A stretch of 64,000 bases of DNA from Chrysoperla carnea (taxonomy: Eukaryota; Arthropoda; Insecta; Neuroptera; Chrysopidae): the NCBI RefSeq assembly GCF_905475395.1, contig NC_058338.1:77201435-77265434 (forward strand), in the 5' to 3' direction. The position numbers were made by a program, and so were the translations under genes. The notes beneath the pieces are model-generated. The model did not search any database and was not told the DNA's origin. It saw only the letters and a list, made by a program, of their open reading frames with translations. Shown here piece after piece: positions 1 through 10,443 of the stretch; position 1 is the stretch's first letter, and every line of letters begins with the position of its first letter.

Positions 1-679
1 TCGCACTAACAATTTTTGAATTATCATTCAAAACTAGAGTTTTGTTGGTTTGATTATTAATAAAGCTATCAACAACCTGTATTGTAATTAAAACAATTAA
101 TTCAACCTGTGATAAAATTAGTTGTAATGCAACAAAAGATAAAATGATACCAAATATTTAAAATAAATGCGCTAGCAAAAAGATAAGTTTAAAAAAAAAA
201 TACTCGAAAATAATAAAAAAATCAGTTGTGGAAAATTTTAAAAAAGCAATTTTATATTTTGTTACAAATACGTTTTAATTAGGCTAGTTAAGGTTTTATA
301 TGATTCAATTGATTTGATTTTAAATAAATAGTTCTAAACTTTCAAAGTAGTTTCAGTAAAATTTTTGTATTTTAAGGAAGTTTATTAATAATATTTGTTA
401 AATATAGAAAATATAATAAATGTATGTATGTATAAAATTAGCATAATGTGTAATCATGTACTTTAGTCAAATTTTGTATTTGGATTATCATCATTAATTT
501 GTTTTTAATTAATGTTTGATAAGAAAAATATTTAAGAGATGATTATTAATTTAGAGGTTAATAGGGAAATATACTTTGTATGATCTCTCTATTCTTTATC
601 TCATTTAAAAATATTTAAAGCATTGTCATGCTATATTAATATATTATCTCCCATAAAAAATAAAGATAATTATCAAAAA
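1..679. other. AT-rich upstream flank of aminotransferase gene
   Basis: No coding region, RNA gene or clear repeat is visible. The stretch is AT-rich and must contain the 5' UTR and promoter of the aminotransferase that starts at 680, but I could not pick a convincing TATA/initiator pair. The reading frame stays open upstream of 680 (a TTG at 623 is in frame), but there is no upstream ATG, so it is treated as 5' UTR. Confidence 0.5.
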
Positions 680-3600
680 ATGATTTCAAACAGTTTTAAA
701 CAGTTGTGTAACAACCGTCGAGTAATTCAATCTACTATTTCTTGTCTATCAGCCGCAATGTCAACAAGTACTCAAAAAGGTGATGCCAATAAATTTAAAC
801 TACCGAAACGATATGAAGGAAGTGAAAAAAGTGTTTGGTAAGTTTAATTATGTTTATATTTTGTTTTATCTCAAAATTTTGATATTTTCAATGTAATTAT
901 AATAGATAAGCTAACCGTACTATACATTGAACATTAATTAACTTTGTTAAATTTGTAAAAATAATGTTTTGAGGGGTTTTCAATATAAAAATATATTTGA
1001 TCCAATATTGTTTCCATAAATCGGTGTATCAAAAATAAGTTTTTGGCTGAAAGTCAAGAATCAACAGCTGTTTTACATGTCAAAAATTATAGGTTTATTT
1101 GGATATCTAACCATAGACTAATATTAAATATAGACCACAAAGGCACAAAAGCAAGCTTTCTGTACTTGCTTTCAAACGACAACTGTCGTTATCGCTGTGT
1201 GATGGTACAGTTAAAATAATTCGATAGATATGCAGATGTTCCTTTCATCACATAAACATCACCGTCTGTATTAAGCTTGATGACTTTACCCAAGTGTAAT
1301 GATAACGATGCTCGTCGTTAATTTGGCTACTGATCGTTAACTAAACTTGTAAAACTTTAGACGATAAAAGCGGTTGAATTGAACATTTGGGATTGTTTTT
1401 GATAAATTCGTAATTATTTATATTTAATAAACATTTGGATATGGGGAAACAGTACAATGGTGCTTTATGTTGCGAAATCATTTAAATGAATAGATTTGGG
1501 TTAATGAGTAGCTTTCTTGTTCCTTTTTTTTTTATATAGACAATCGTAGTTGTTGATCCTTTTTTGTGCTAAGGTTGCTAAATATTTATTTTGTTAAGGT
1601 ACTAATGTAATTTTGAATTCAGGGTTGAATATATTCAGCTAGCTTTAGACCATAAACCACTCAATCTTGGACAAGGATTTGCTGATTTTGCTCCACCAGA
1701 TTACATCTCAAAAGCTTTAGCTGAAGTATCCACTGGAGAGAATGTTTTGTATCATCAATATACTCGAGGATTTGTACGTTAAGATAATCTAAAAGCAGTG
1801 ATGTCACAGATGCATATTTTTCGATATCTAGTACCTACTTGAGGGAACTCTATCTTTCCTTGATTTACGAAGGATTGAATTCTACTAAACCCAAGGTTGT
1901 CGAAATTTTTTCATCAAATACATTTTACCGTATCCGTACATCACTGCTGTAAATATAACCGAAAGCTTTTTTTTGATTTTTGAATTATTGTTTTATAGGG
2001 CCATCCTAGATTAGTAAATGCTTTATCAAAATTGTACTCTCAATTGATTGGTCGCCAGATTAACCCAAATACTGAGATCCTTGTAACAGCTGGCGCTTAT
2101 GAGGCGTTATATTCAACAATTGTTGGCCATGTTGATGATGGAGATGAAGTCATTATCATCGAACCATATTTTGATTGCTACGAACCAATGGTGCTCTCCG
2201 CTGGAGGTGTTCCTAGATATATTCCACTTAAACCAGTAAGCTTTTTTTTCAATTTAGTTATATTCAAGAGTCTTTTATCGAGCTTAATTGTAGGTACATT
2301 CTTTATACTCGATGAAAAAGACCTGGCTATAACCAATTATTTTAGGGTTCTTTTCATACTTATAAATGTTAATAAAATTATTATATTTAGAAAAAAACAT
2401 CTGGAGTTATTCACTCTTCCGATTGGGTATTGGATAACAATGAATTGGAAAAACTATTCAACGAAAAAACTAAAATGATTATAATAAATACACCGCACAA
2501 TCCACTAGGAAAAGTATTTACCGAAAGTGAACTTCAAGTGATTGCCGATTTGTGCAAAAAATGGAACGTTTTATGTGTTTCCGATGAAGTTTATGAATGG
2601 CTGGTGTATAAACCTCATAAACATGTTCGAATAGGTAAGAAACAGCTGAGATAATTTTCAAGTATTATATGTCCTTCCTTTATCAGAGTGGTCACAAACC
2701 GTTGAAATCGGGAATTATCAAGGAATATTATTGATAAAAATCCAGAAATTTTTCAACAATAAAACCAATATTGAAATTTTATGGGTTTTAAATTACGTTA
2801 GACAATAATTTTTCCCAATTACCGTCAAACTTTTTATAGTTTTTTAATTTTATCTAAACCTAATCAAAGATACCAAGAAAATAAAAATTTTCCTTCATAC
2901 AAAATTTTGAGTGATATCAACGAAAACACTCAACTAATCGTAAAAAGAACCCGATTTTGTCTTTTTTGAGAAAACTGCAAGAAATCGAGAAAGAATTATT
3001 GTCACCAATTTCGATAAAACTCAATACATTAGAAAATTTTTACCCAAAAATTACAAAAATCGGATTCATTTGATGATTGGATGCATGTTTCTAAGATACA
3101 ATCCAAAATTCCATCTGAAGAGCGATTTCTCGTATTGAAATCAAACAATATCATAGGAAATATTTGCCTGCTAGAAAAAAGAAGCCGGTCCATACAGAGT
3201 TTCATAAAATTCCTAAACGAAAAGTTGTTTGTGTTTTCCCTAAGTTATCCCAGTTATGTAAAGTTTTTCAATCATTATGTTACATTTTATAGCTACATTA
3301 CCTGGCATGTGGGAACGTACAATAACTATTGGATCGGCTGGTAAAACTTTCAGTATAACTGGATGGAAGACCGGATGGGCTTATGGGCCGGCAAATTTAA
3401 TGGTGAATTTACAAATGATTCATCAAAATTGTATTTATACATGTAATACTCCGTGTCAAGAAGCCGTAGCGAGAGGATTTGAACTTGAATTAAATCGATT
3501 AGGTTCTGAAGAGAGTTATTTTAAAACTCTACCTAAAGAACTAGAAGCAAAACGTGATTATATGGTTAAATTTCTCAGTGATGTTGGTATGGTGCCAACA

Positions 3601-4243
3601 ATTCCAGACGGAGGGTTCTTTTTAGTAGCCGATTGGACTCCTTTAGGTAAAATTGATTACAAGTTTTCAATTTAAACAAAATTAATTGTATTTTATGTTT
3701 TTAGAGAAGAAAGTTGATTTAACTACAGAAACAGATCGGTATAAAGACTATAGATTTACAAAATGGATGACCAAAAATATTAAGTTCCAAGGTATCCCAC
3801 CATCTGCATTTTATAGCGCACCTCATAAACCATTAGCAGAAGATTATGTCAGATACTGTTTCATAAAAGTAAGTGGACTCTGATTAGTAATAAAAGAAAT
3901 ATCGACATTTAAATATTTAGACAAATGCAAAACCATGTTTTATTATGCTTAAAATACGTATTTATCAGGATTACCCATAAGGCAAAGTAGGCACGTGTCC
4001 GCACAGGCGCGTATTTAGAAAAGAGGCAGCCTGGATGTTTTTTAACAAATAGAAAATTCATTTTGAATTTCAAATTTTAAAAATTTTAATGTCCAATCAA
4101 TTGGTCTTTCTATACTAGCCCGTATATCGGTGTTTCGAGAAAAATAATACTAAAATTTCTAAACTTTAATATGTTTCTTTTTGCAGAAAGATGAAACATT
4201 AAAGGAAGCAGCAGAAATTTTGAAGAAATGGTCAACTAAGTAA
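680..4243 (+). CDS. kynurenine / glutamine aminotransferase (KAT, cysteine conjugate beta-lyase family), 7 exons
   Basis: PLP-dependent class I/II aminotransferase. The family transaminates kynurenine to kynurenic acid and glutamine to its 2-oxo acid. Coding exons by GT-AG sites with matching phases: 680-837, 1623-1773, 1999-2235, 2391-2634, 3293-3646, 3705-3868, 4187-4243, giving 454 aa, the usual KAT length. Seen directly: [10 protein letters not shown] near the N-terminus, [11 protein letters not shown], the NTPHNPLGK motif that contacts the cofactor, SDEVYEW, and the PLP-lysine block [16 protein letters not shown], with Lys at about residue 281. The C-terminal DGGFFLVAD and RYCFIK blocks are also present. 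The first 26 residues ([15 protein letters not shown]...) are basic and lack acidic residues, like a mitochondrial targeting peptide. A second Met at residue 27 could start a cytosolic form. I chose the ATG at 680 because the earlier open frame has no ATG. Substrate preference between KAT I and KAT III types cannot be decided here. Confidence 0.93.
1795..1947. repeat. small inverted-repeat element (MITE-like) in aminotransferase intron 2
   Basis: GCAGTGATGT at 1795-1804 is repeated inverted as ACATCACTGC at 1938-1947. The 153-bp segment between them fills most of the 225-bp intron. It is probably a short non-autonomous DNA element or its remnant. The family is unknown. Confidence 0.45.
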
Positions 4244-4253
4244 TAAGTTATTG

Positions 4254-4259
4254 AATAAA
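4254..4259 (+). terminator. polyadenylation signal of aminotransferase gene
   Basis: AATAAA begins 11 bases after the stop codon of the aminotransferase, which implies a very short 3' UTR. Confidence 0.7.
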
Positions 4260-4726
4260 ATATTTTTTATCAAATACGTATTTTTGTAAAATAAAAAGTT
4301 TACTAAACAGAAATAAAACGGACTACAGATCTAATGTTAACATTTTTCTGATTATTCCTTTAAAATAATATCCCCAGTGTATGAATATTGCTAATAGTAA
4401 TCTTTGATTTGATAAACATTTAATACTCGTCAAATAAATACGGACGTTGCCCCTAATTTTAGAATGAGGCCTTAGGCGAAGCGAATTCGATTTTAGTTTT
4501 AATGTTATTCTCTCAGCTCTCATTTTGATATAATTTAAAGACTTTTTTTTTTTTTTTTAAATGTCGAAAAAACTAGAGATTTGCGAAATCGTAATCTTCT
4601 TTGTTTAATCGCTAACCAGAGACTTTTAGCTAAAAATATTGTTACAAAATATTGAAAATATTAAAAATTATCTTTAAATGATTCATTAATATGGTAATAA
4701 AAATTCGCATTTTCGATTTCTAACAT

Positions 4727-4736
4727 TTTATTTATT
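4727..4736 (-). terminator. polyadenylation signals of ARL16-like gene
   Basis: Two overlapping AATAAA hexamers on the minus strand lie 39-48 bases beyond the stop codon of the ARL16-like gene. The 3' ends of the two convergent genes are about 470 bases apart. Confidence 0.6.
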
Positions 4737-4774
4737 ATTTTCTCGTTTTAGTTGAAACATACACTTTTAAAGTA

Positions 4775-5784
4775 TTATTTTTGTTTATTTTTTTGTTCGA
4801 TGGGTATATTAAACAACCATTTAACTATATCTGAAATACCCTCTCCACTTATAGGACTAGCTTCAACTACAGAAATTTGTTGAGGTATTCGATCCTTTAA
4901 TTTTGCATATTGTAGCATTAGCAACGCTTCATTTCTCATTTGTCGATAGCTAACATCCATTTTCGTTAATATCAGTAAAATCTAAAAATACAAATAACTT
5001 GAATTTTTTTAAATTGTAGTCTTAACTTTTTCGAGAATTCCTTTTAAACAAAAAATACCACGTTTTAGCCTTCACTTCCTTTGTCCACACTTATCCTCTC
5101 TTTTGTTCACAATTTCATGGGCTTTAGTAATACAGTCCATATGTTATTTTCATACAAACACCCATCCTTTTTTTCTGAGCTTCGATTGCTAATTAAGTAA
5201 CTTTACTAAATTTCAAGTCAATCGGGTGTATAGTTTCAGAGATATCGTGATGATTCTGTCAGTGGTATTTCGCTTATATATAAACTTTACATATACAGGA
5301 TGGACCATTTTAATCTATTATGGCTAATAGGTCGTTTAGTACTTAACCAATCAAAAAATAACTTAAACAAAAGTTGATTGAACCTAGTTCTTTGGTTTGC
5401 TTTAATAGTCAATTTAGATTCCACCATACTCTCAGAACTATTTATAAAGCTACCAAGCTATATTACCTTTGCATTCTTTGTAGCTGGATCCACCAACAAT
5501 TCATATAAGAGTATACCTGCTGCAGATATTTGACATAAATTTGATGCATCCACCACATACATAATTTTTCGAACACCCTTATAATATTTTTTCCATATTG
5601 ATGCAACTGAACCACCAATTTCTGTTACTTCCTCATACTGTGATTTATCTGGTGATAGTATTGTAAAAATATTTGTACCCACAGATGGTACAGTATTTGT
5701 CGTTAAATCGATTTCTTCATAATTTTGTAATTTTTTAAGTAACAGTGTTTTACCCGATCCATTTGGACCCAAACACAACACCAT
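4775..5784 (-). CDS. Arl16: ADP-ribosylation factor-like protein 16 (ARL16-type small GTPase), 2 exons
   Basis: Divergent ARF-family GTPase. In vertebrates ARL16 is linked to Golgi-to-cilium trafficking. Exon 1 is 5467-5784 (106 codons) and exon 2 is 4775-4981 (69 codons). The splice is phase 0 and yields 174 aa, the family's normal length. Seen: the P-loop GPNGSGKT immediately after the start; an SVGTN block in the switch I position; EIGGSVASIW in the switch II position, where most ARFs have DVGGQ, so the usual catalytic Gln is absent, as is typical of ARL16; the base-binding TKMD at the start of exon 2; and the ASPISGEGI guanine loop. The protein starts at the P-loop and lacks the N-terminal amphipathic helix and Gly2 of myristoylated ARFs, which also fits ARL16. 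The gene is convergent with the aminotransferase. Confidence 0.88.
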
Positions 5785-6590
5785 GTTTACAAGAAAAAAG
5801 TTTTCGTTTTATCCATAGTTTTGTTGCTATAGCAACAGTGGAAGTAAAAATAACATTGTTTGCGCATTTGATACATCTTTATTTTCATCGCCTAGCCCAT
5901 CAACCTTGAATAGACCTAGAAAAGAAGTGTAAAACCTACACATAGAAGTAAAACGTTGCTGTGGAAATTCTTGAAAATAAAATAAAAACTTTAACGGGTA
6001 AACATCACTAAAAAATACATTCCTTTAAACAGGGCAGGACATAAAAGATTTATAATTTTGACGTGAGAAGAGCAAACTTAAAATTATTCTAAATTTAAGA
6101 CACACTTAAAATTGATTTTTCCTGAGGACAAACAATTTAAAAGCATATGATATTATTTCTGAATAGGCCGCTAGATCAATGGATTAATGCTTTGTAATTC
6201 TCAGACTTTAACTGCTCCTCAAAATAACTATTACGAAAATGTTGTCTATACTTGATGAAAGTGAACTTAAAAATCAAATGTAAGACCCACTTAATTCTGC
6301 ATTGGCATCAGATCTGATAAAAAATGAAAATTATTCACTGGTTCCAATTCCATAAACCGCGAATTAACTAATAGTGCAGGCAAAATGAGTGTGATTCCAA
6401 AATTGAATTCAAAATGAGAAAAATGTTCCAATAAGAAAGAACGCCGGCTTTGGTTCGTGCGCCAAAAGCATTGCCATCATTTCATATTAAAATTGAATAA
6501 GTCGTTTGTTAGTAGACAGCTAAAGGTTAAGTAAAATGAAGTGCTAATTAATAGTAAAAGTAAGTATTAAATTCATTAAATTTATTTAAA
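5785..6590. other. intergenic region upstream of ARL16-like gene
   Basis: AT-rich. It must hold the ARL16 promoter and 5' UTR on the minus strand. I see no ORF, RNA gene or clear repeat. Confidence 0.4.
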
Positions 6591-6595
6591 AAATC

Positions 6596-6665
6596 GGGTT
6601 GCAGTGTGGTTATAGCACTTGCCTATGAAACACGGATACGCTGGTTCGTATCCCGGTGAGGCTTA
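6596..6665 (+). repeat. tRNA-derived sequence (SINE head or tRNA pseudogene)
   Basis: Contains an A-box-like stretch (TGTGGTTATAGCACTTGCC) and a good B box (GGTTCGTATCCCGG) at tRNA spacing. The acceptor stem does not pair well and there is no terminator T-run at the right place. It is more likely a SINE head or pseudogene than a working tRNA. Confidence 0.5.
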
Positions 6666-7102
6666 CATTTTTTACTTTTAACTTAAATGAATATTTTCTG
6701 ATAATAAAAATTTTCAACTCTTTTTATAGTTTAAATTATCAATATAACCCGCCCTCTTCCTACAAATAACGCCAGTCATAAATCACAAAATATGTCATAA
6801 ATCACTTGTCAGGGGGTGGGAATTTAAATAATCATAAATATATCTCACTCTTTAAAGTCATGTTCTCCTGTTATAAAATATTAAAAATATGTACAATATA
6901 ATAAACATGTCATATAGTTTATCTCACTCATATTCTCCTATTACAAAATATTAAAATTAGTATTTATTTATAAATTAAAAAATCGCTCGTTAAGACTAAA
7001 ATTTGAAATTTGTTAACAGGAGAACATGCTATGTATTTTATCCCATTTTTTAAATAACATATTCGCCTATTACAAAATATTTTAAAAAAAACTTATTTTG
7101 CT

Positions 7103-7376
7103 TAGCTCCGCGATCTTAGCACCTCATGTGCGGAATTTCGATTGACCAATTATACCATCTGAAAGGTCAGAAATTGGTCATAAAAGGTCAGTTGGTCTCA
7201 TTAATTAGTCAGCATCAGAAATTTTTTTATTAAAGATTAAAGTTTTTCAAGGTCAATTAATAAGTTTAGCACCTCATTCGCAGAAAAAATAAAAAACTCC
7301 ACCTATGCGCGATCGGGAAGCATTCGCTGATAATTGGTCAGCTAATATAAATAATTGGTCAGTTTAATTTAATATT
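7103..7376 (+). repeat. left arm of a large inverted repeat
   Basis: This arm begins TAGCTCCGCGATCTTAGCAC. It is repeated in inverted orientation at 9283-9501, with several indels. It contains recurring 'TTGGTCAG'-type words. The two arms enclose about 1.9 kb that holds other repeats. Confidence 0.75.
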
Positions 7377-7566
7377 AAAAAAAATTAAAAAAGTTGTCTC
7401 TGTCGTAACGCGCATGCTTTGAGCCGGATGGTTTTATCAGGGCAGTGAGTACTTACGCACAGCTCTTCACTATAAACCAGACAGAGTAGGGGAAATATTT
7501 TTTTTATAATTTTTTACTTTTAAAAAAATGAATTTTTCCTTTTATTTAAATTTTTCACTCTTTTTA

Positions 7567-8125
7567 TACCATGTATATATGAAATATACATAGTATATTA
7601 AGTTTAGTCCCAAGTTTGTAACGCTTAAAAATAATGATGTTAGTATAAAAATTTTGTCATAGGTGTTCGTAAAATCACCTAATTAGTCCATTTCCGGTTG
7701 TCCGTCCGTCCATCCGTCCGTCTGTGGACACGATAACTCAAAAACGAAAAAAGATATCGAGCTGAAATTTTTACAGCGTACTCAGGACGTAAAAAGTGAG
7801 GTCAAGTTCGTAAATGAGCATCATAGGTGAATTTTGTCTTGGGTCCGTAGGACCCATCTTGTAAACCGTTAGAGATAGAACAAAAGTTTAAATGTAAAAT
7901 TTTTTTTCATAAACATCACTGTTTACTCGTGAGGGCGCCAATTAGGCGGAAATTTTATAATAGGTACTATACTTGATTATCAGTTATGTATGTGTCACAT
8001 GTTTGTATGTGTAATGTGATAAATAAATCAACACTGACTATGCATGGTATTTCAACAATTAACTCAGTCAACTGTTTGTTTTCACTTGTATTATATATAT
8101 TTGTACATATGTCACCTATAAAAAA
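7567..8125 (+). repeat. dispersed repeat family R, copy 1
   Basis: Starts near a palindromic TATATGAAATATA, then TTAGTCCCAAGTTTGTAACG, a GTCCGTCCGTC run, and ACCCATCTTGTAAACCGTTA, and ends with AATTAACTCAGTCAACTGTT. The same order recurs at 23268-23862 (inverted), 50395-51515 (interrupted) and 58262-58928 (inverted), with a fragment at 57053-57115. No coding capacity is seen. It is a non-autonomous mobile element of uncertain class. Confidence 0.75.
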
Positions 8126-8770
8126 TTTGAATGAATAATAATAATGGTTATTTTATATAGTAAAAAATCAATTTTCGGGATAACGTTTTCAAATTAATAT
8201 AAATAAATAAATATCGTTATATATTTTAAATTTTGTTTTATTTTATTCTATCCCATTTTTCCTTTCAGAACAAAATTATTAATTAACTAATTAATTTTTT
8301 TTTAGTAAAGGTACAAACAAATTCTTATAAAATATAGGTGAGATAAAGAAGTTGGATTGTAAATACGTAATATTCTTTTTGGATTTTCATTTTATTTTTG
8401 TGTAGTATTTGGTTTGTAAAAAAAAAGTTGATGCAAAAAAATTTTTTTAAGATGAAATTAATTATATGGAATTATGTGCAAGTAATTCGTAAATAGTTTT
8501 TATGTATTTTGATTTCATTTAAATAAAGTTGAAAACTCAAACCCTGTTTTTATTTTATTTTTCCCCATCTCTCTGTAGCTATACAATATTATTTCAGTTA
8601 AAAATAGGTAAGTATTTCGAACTTCACGATAGGTAAGTATTTCAAACTTCGTTTGCCATTTTTTTTTGTAATAATACTACTCAAAATTTTCCGAAAATGA
8701 GTTTTACTTTTTGTTATAATTTAAGAAAGTCGAAAATATGAATATAATTATTTATTAATACGAATAACAG

Positions 8771-8846
8771 AGCCCTAATGGTATAATGGTTAGCGTATCT
8801 GACTTCGAATAAATAGTCCCTTGGTTCGAAACTAGGTGAGGACATA
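8771..8846 (+). repeat. tRNA-Arg(TCG)-like sequence (SINE head or pseudogene)
   Basis: The stretch resembles eukaryotic tRNA-Arg(TCG): CTAATGG..., the anticodon-arm words TCTGACTTCGAAT, and a B box GGTTCGAAACT. The B-box end (ACT for NCC) and the acceptor stem are degraded, so it is probably not functional. Confidence 0.55.
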
Positions 8847-8979
8847 TACTAAAAAAAAGTTCATTAGATCTTTTAAGCAAAATCTGATTTTTATTTTCAT
8901 TTTTTTTCAAATTTCCACCACAGCATGTTTGCCTAGTAAATGATGAAAAAATTAGTTTTTTTTCGTTCAAAAACTTCAA

Positions 8980-9245
8980 TTTTTTTCACATTTCTACTAG
9001 GAGAACATCAAGGACGGACGGAATAAGTAGTACCTGATAGCAAGGTAATTGTTGTCACCTCGTAAGTCAGAAAGTTAGTGGTCTGCACACCCGTGTTTGG
9101 TGAGTGTGACCTCTAGTGGGCAGACCAATAACTTTCTGCCAAAATAAAATTTTAGACTTTCGGGGTGAAAACACTTACTCACCTTTCTCCTTATCAGGAA
9201 CTACTAATTCCCACTTATGTTCTCCTAGTACAAATGTTGAAAAAA
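8980..9245. repeat. hairpin (foldback) element with nested inverted repeats
   Basis: The outer pair is CTAGGAGAACAT (about 8996-9008) against ATGTTCTCCTAG (about 9219-9230). The inner pair is AGAAAGTTAGTGGTCTGC (about 9069-9086) against GCAGACCAATAACTTTCT (about 9120-9137), with a single mismatch and a loop of about 33 bases. This is typical of a palindromic MITE. No ORF of interest is present. Confidence 0.65.
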
Positions 9246-9282
9246 TTGAAAATTTTTTCGAAATTATATTATTTTTTGAATA

Positions 9283-9501
9283 TAAAATTAAACTGACCAA
9301 TTATTTATATTAGCTGACCAATTATCAGCGAATGCTTCCCGATCGCGCATAGGTGGAGTTTTTTCAATCTTTAATAAAAAATTTTCTGATGCTGACCAAT
9401 TAATGAGACCAACTGACCTTTTATGACCAATTTCTGACCTTTCAGATGGTATAATCGGTCAATCGAAATTCCGCACATGAGGTGCTAAGATCGCGGAGCT
9501 A
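9283..9501 (-). repeat. right arm of the large inverted repeat
   Basis: Inverted counterpart of 7103-7376. It ends with the reverse complement of TAGCTCCGCGATCTTAGCAC. Divergence and indels between the arms show that it is not recent. Confidence 0.75.
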
Positions 9502-9676
9502 TTTTGCTTGTTTTTTTGTTTGTACATGCAAAAATTAATTCCTGTTAAATTAAATTTTATAAGATTTTGTAATAGGAGAACATGTTGTTTAAAAAAAATA
9601 ATAATAATGTTAGTCCCACTTATGTCATAAATCACTCTTCTTTCAGAGGGTGGGAATAAAAATAACATAAAACATA

Positions 9677-9742
9677 CCCCGCTGCTAGATACGAACCGAG
9701 GTACTCTGTAATCGGAGGCGAGTGCGCTAGCCACTACTCCAC
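9677..9742 (-). repeat. tRNA-derived sequence on minus strand
   Basis: On the minus strand it reads GTGGAGTAGTGGCTAGCGCA (A-box region) and then CTCGGTTCGTATCTAG (B-box region), about 66 bases in all. The acceptor ends do not pair, so a SINE head or tRNA pseudogene is the likely identity. Confidence 0.5.
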
Positions 9743-10213
9743 TTTTGACTTACAATTATCAATAATGTAATATACATATATTTTACTAACCTTTTTTCAA
9801 GCTTAAATATATACGCATTACTAATTTAATACTCACTTTTACAAAATAATCATGATAAATGAACTGTAAATCTGGGAAAAGTTGAAGTAGGGAATTTAAA
9901 TGATAAAAAAAAGAATAATTAAATAGGAATAAACCTTTTTTTATTGAAACATCATATTCAGTATTACATATATTGAAGAAAAAAAAAAACATATAATAAA
10001 ATTGAAAATTAAAGATGTTATATTTCCAATAACATACATTCTTGGAAATATATTACAAATATTTTTTATTTATTTATTTATATTTTTTTTGTATTTTTTT
10101 TATTTAATTTTTTGTTTTTATTTTGATAAGACTGTTTGATTTGTTTTCTTGTTTTATCCATATTAATTAAATAATATGCGTATGTATGTGTGTACGAATT
10201 GTCGTATTTTTAT

Positions 10214-10443
10214 AATATGGGGTGCCTGAAAACTGCTGCATAAGAAGAACCGAGCGATTTAGAGGATAAAATAAATCCGACACACCGTTAAAAAGTTCAA
10301 ATCAAAGTTTTAGAAAATAAAATTTACTACAATTTATTTTCTTATTTTATTAATGCTGAATCGGATTTAAAATTTGAACTAAAAATTTCATTCTCTAAAT
10401 CGCTTTGCTCTTCCCAATCAGTAGTTTTGAGACACTCTGTATA
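10214..10443. mobile_element. MITE with TA-flanked imperfect terminal inverted repeats
   Basis: The left end GGGGTGCCTGAAAACTGCTG pairs imperfectly with the right end CAGTAGTTTTGAGACACTCT. Internally GAGCGATTTAGAG faces CTCTAAATCGCTTTGCTC. Both ends abut TATA. About 230 bp, non-coding. The ends resemble the 'CAGGGTGTCTCAAAACT' termini common among insect Tc/mariner-type MITEs. Confidence 0.6.

Noticed and set aside
623..679. Upstream extension of the aminotransferase reading frame
   Set aside because: The open frame begins with TTG and has no ATG before 680. The extra residues do not look like part of the family.
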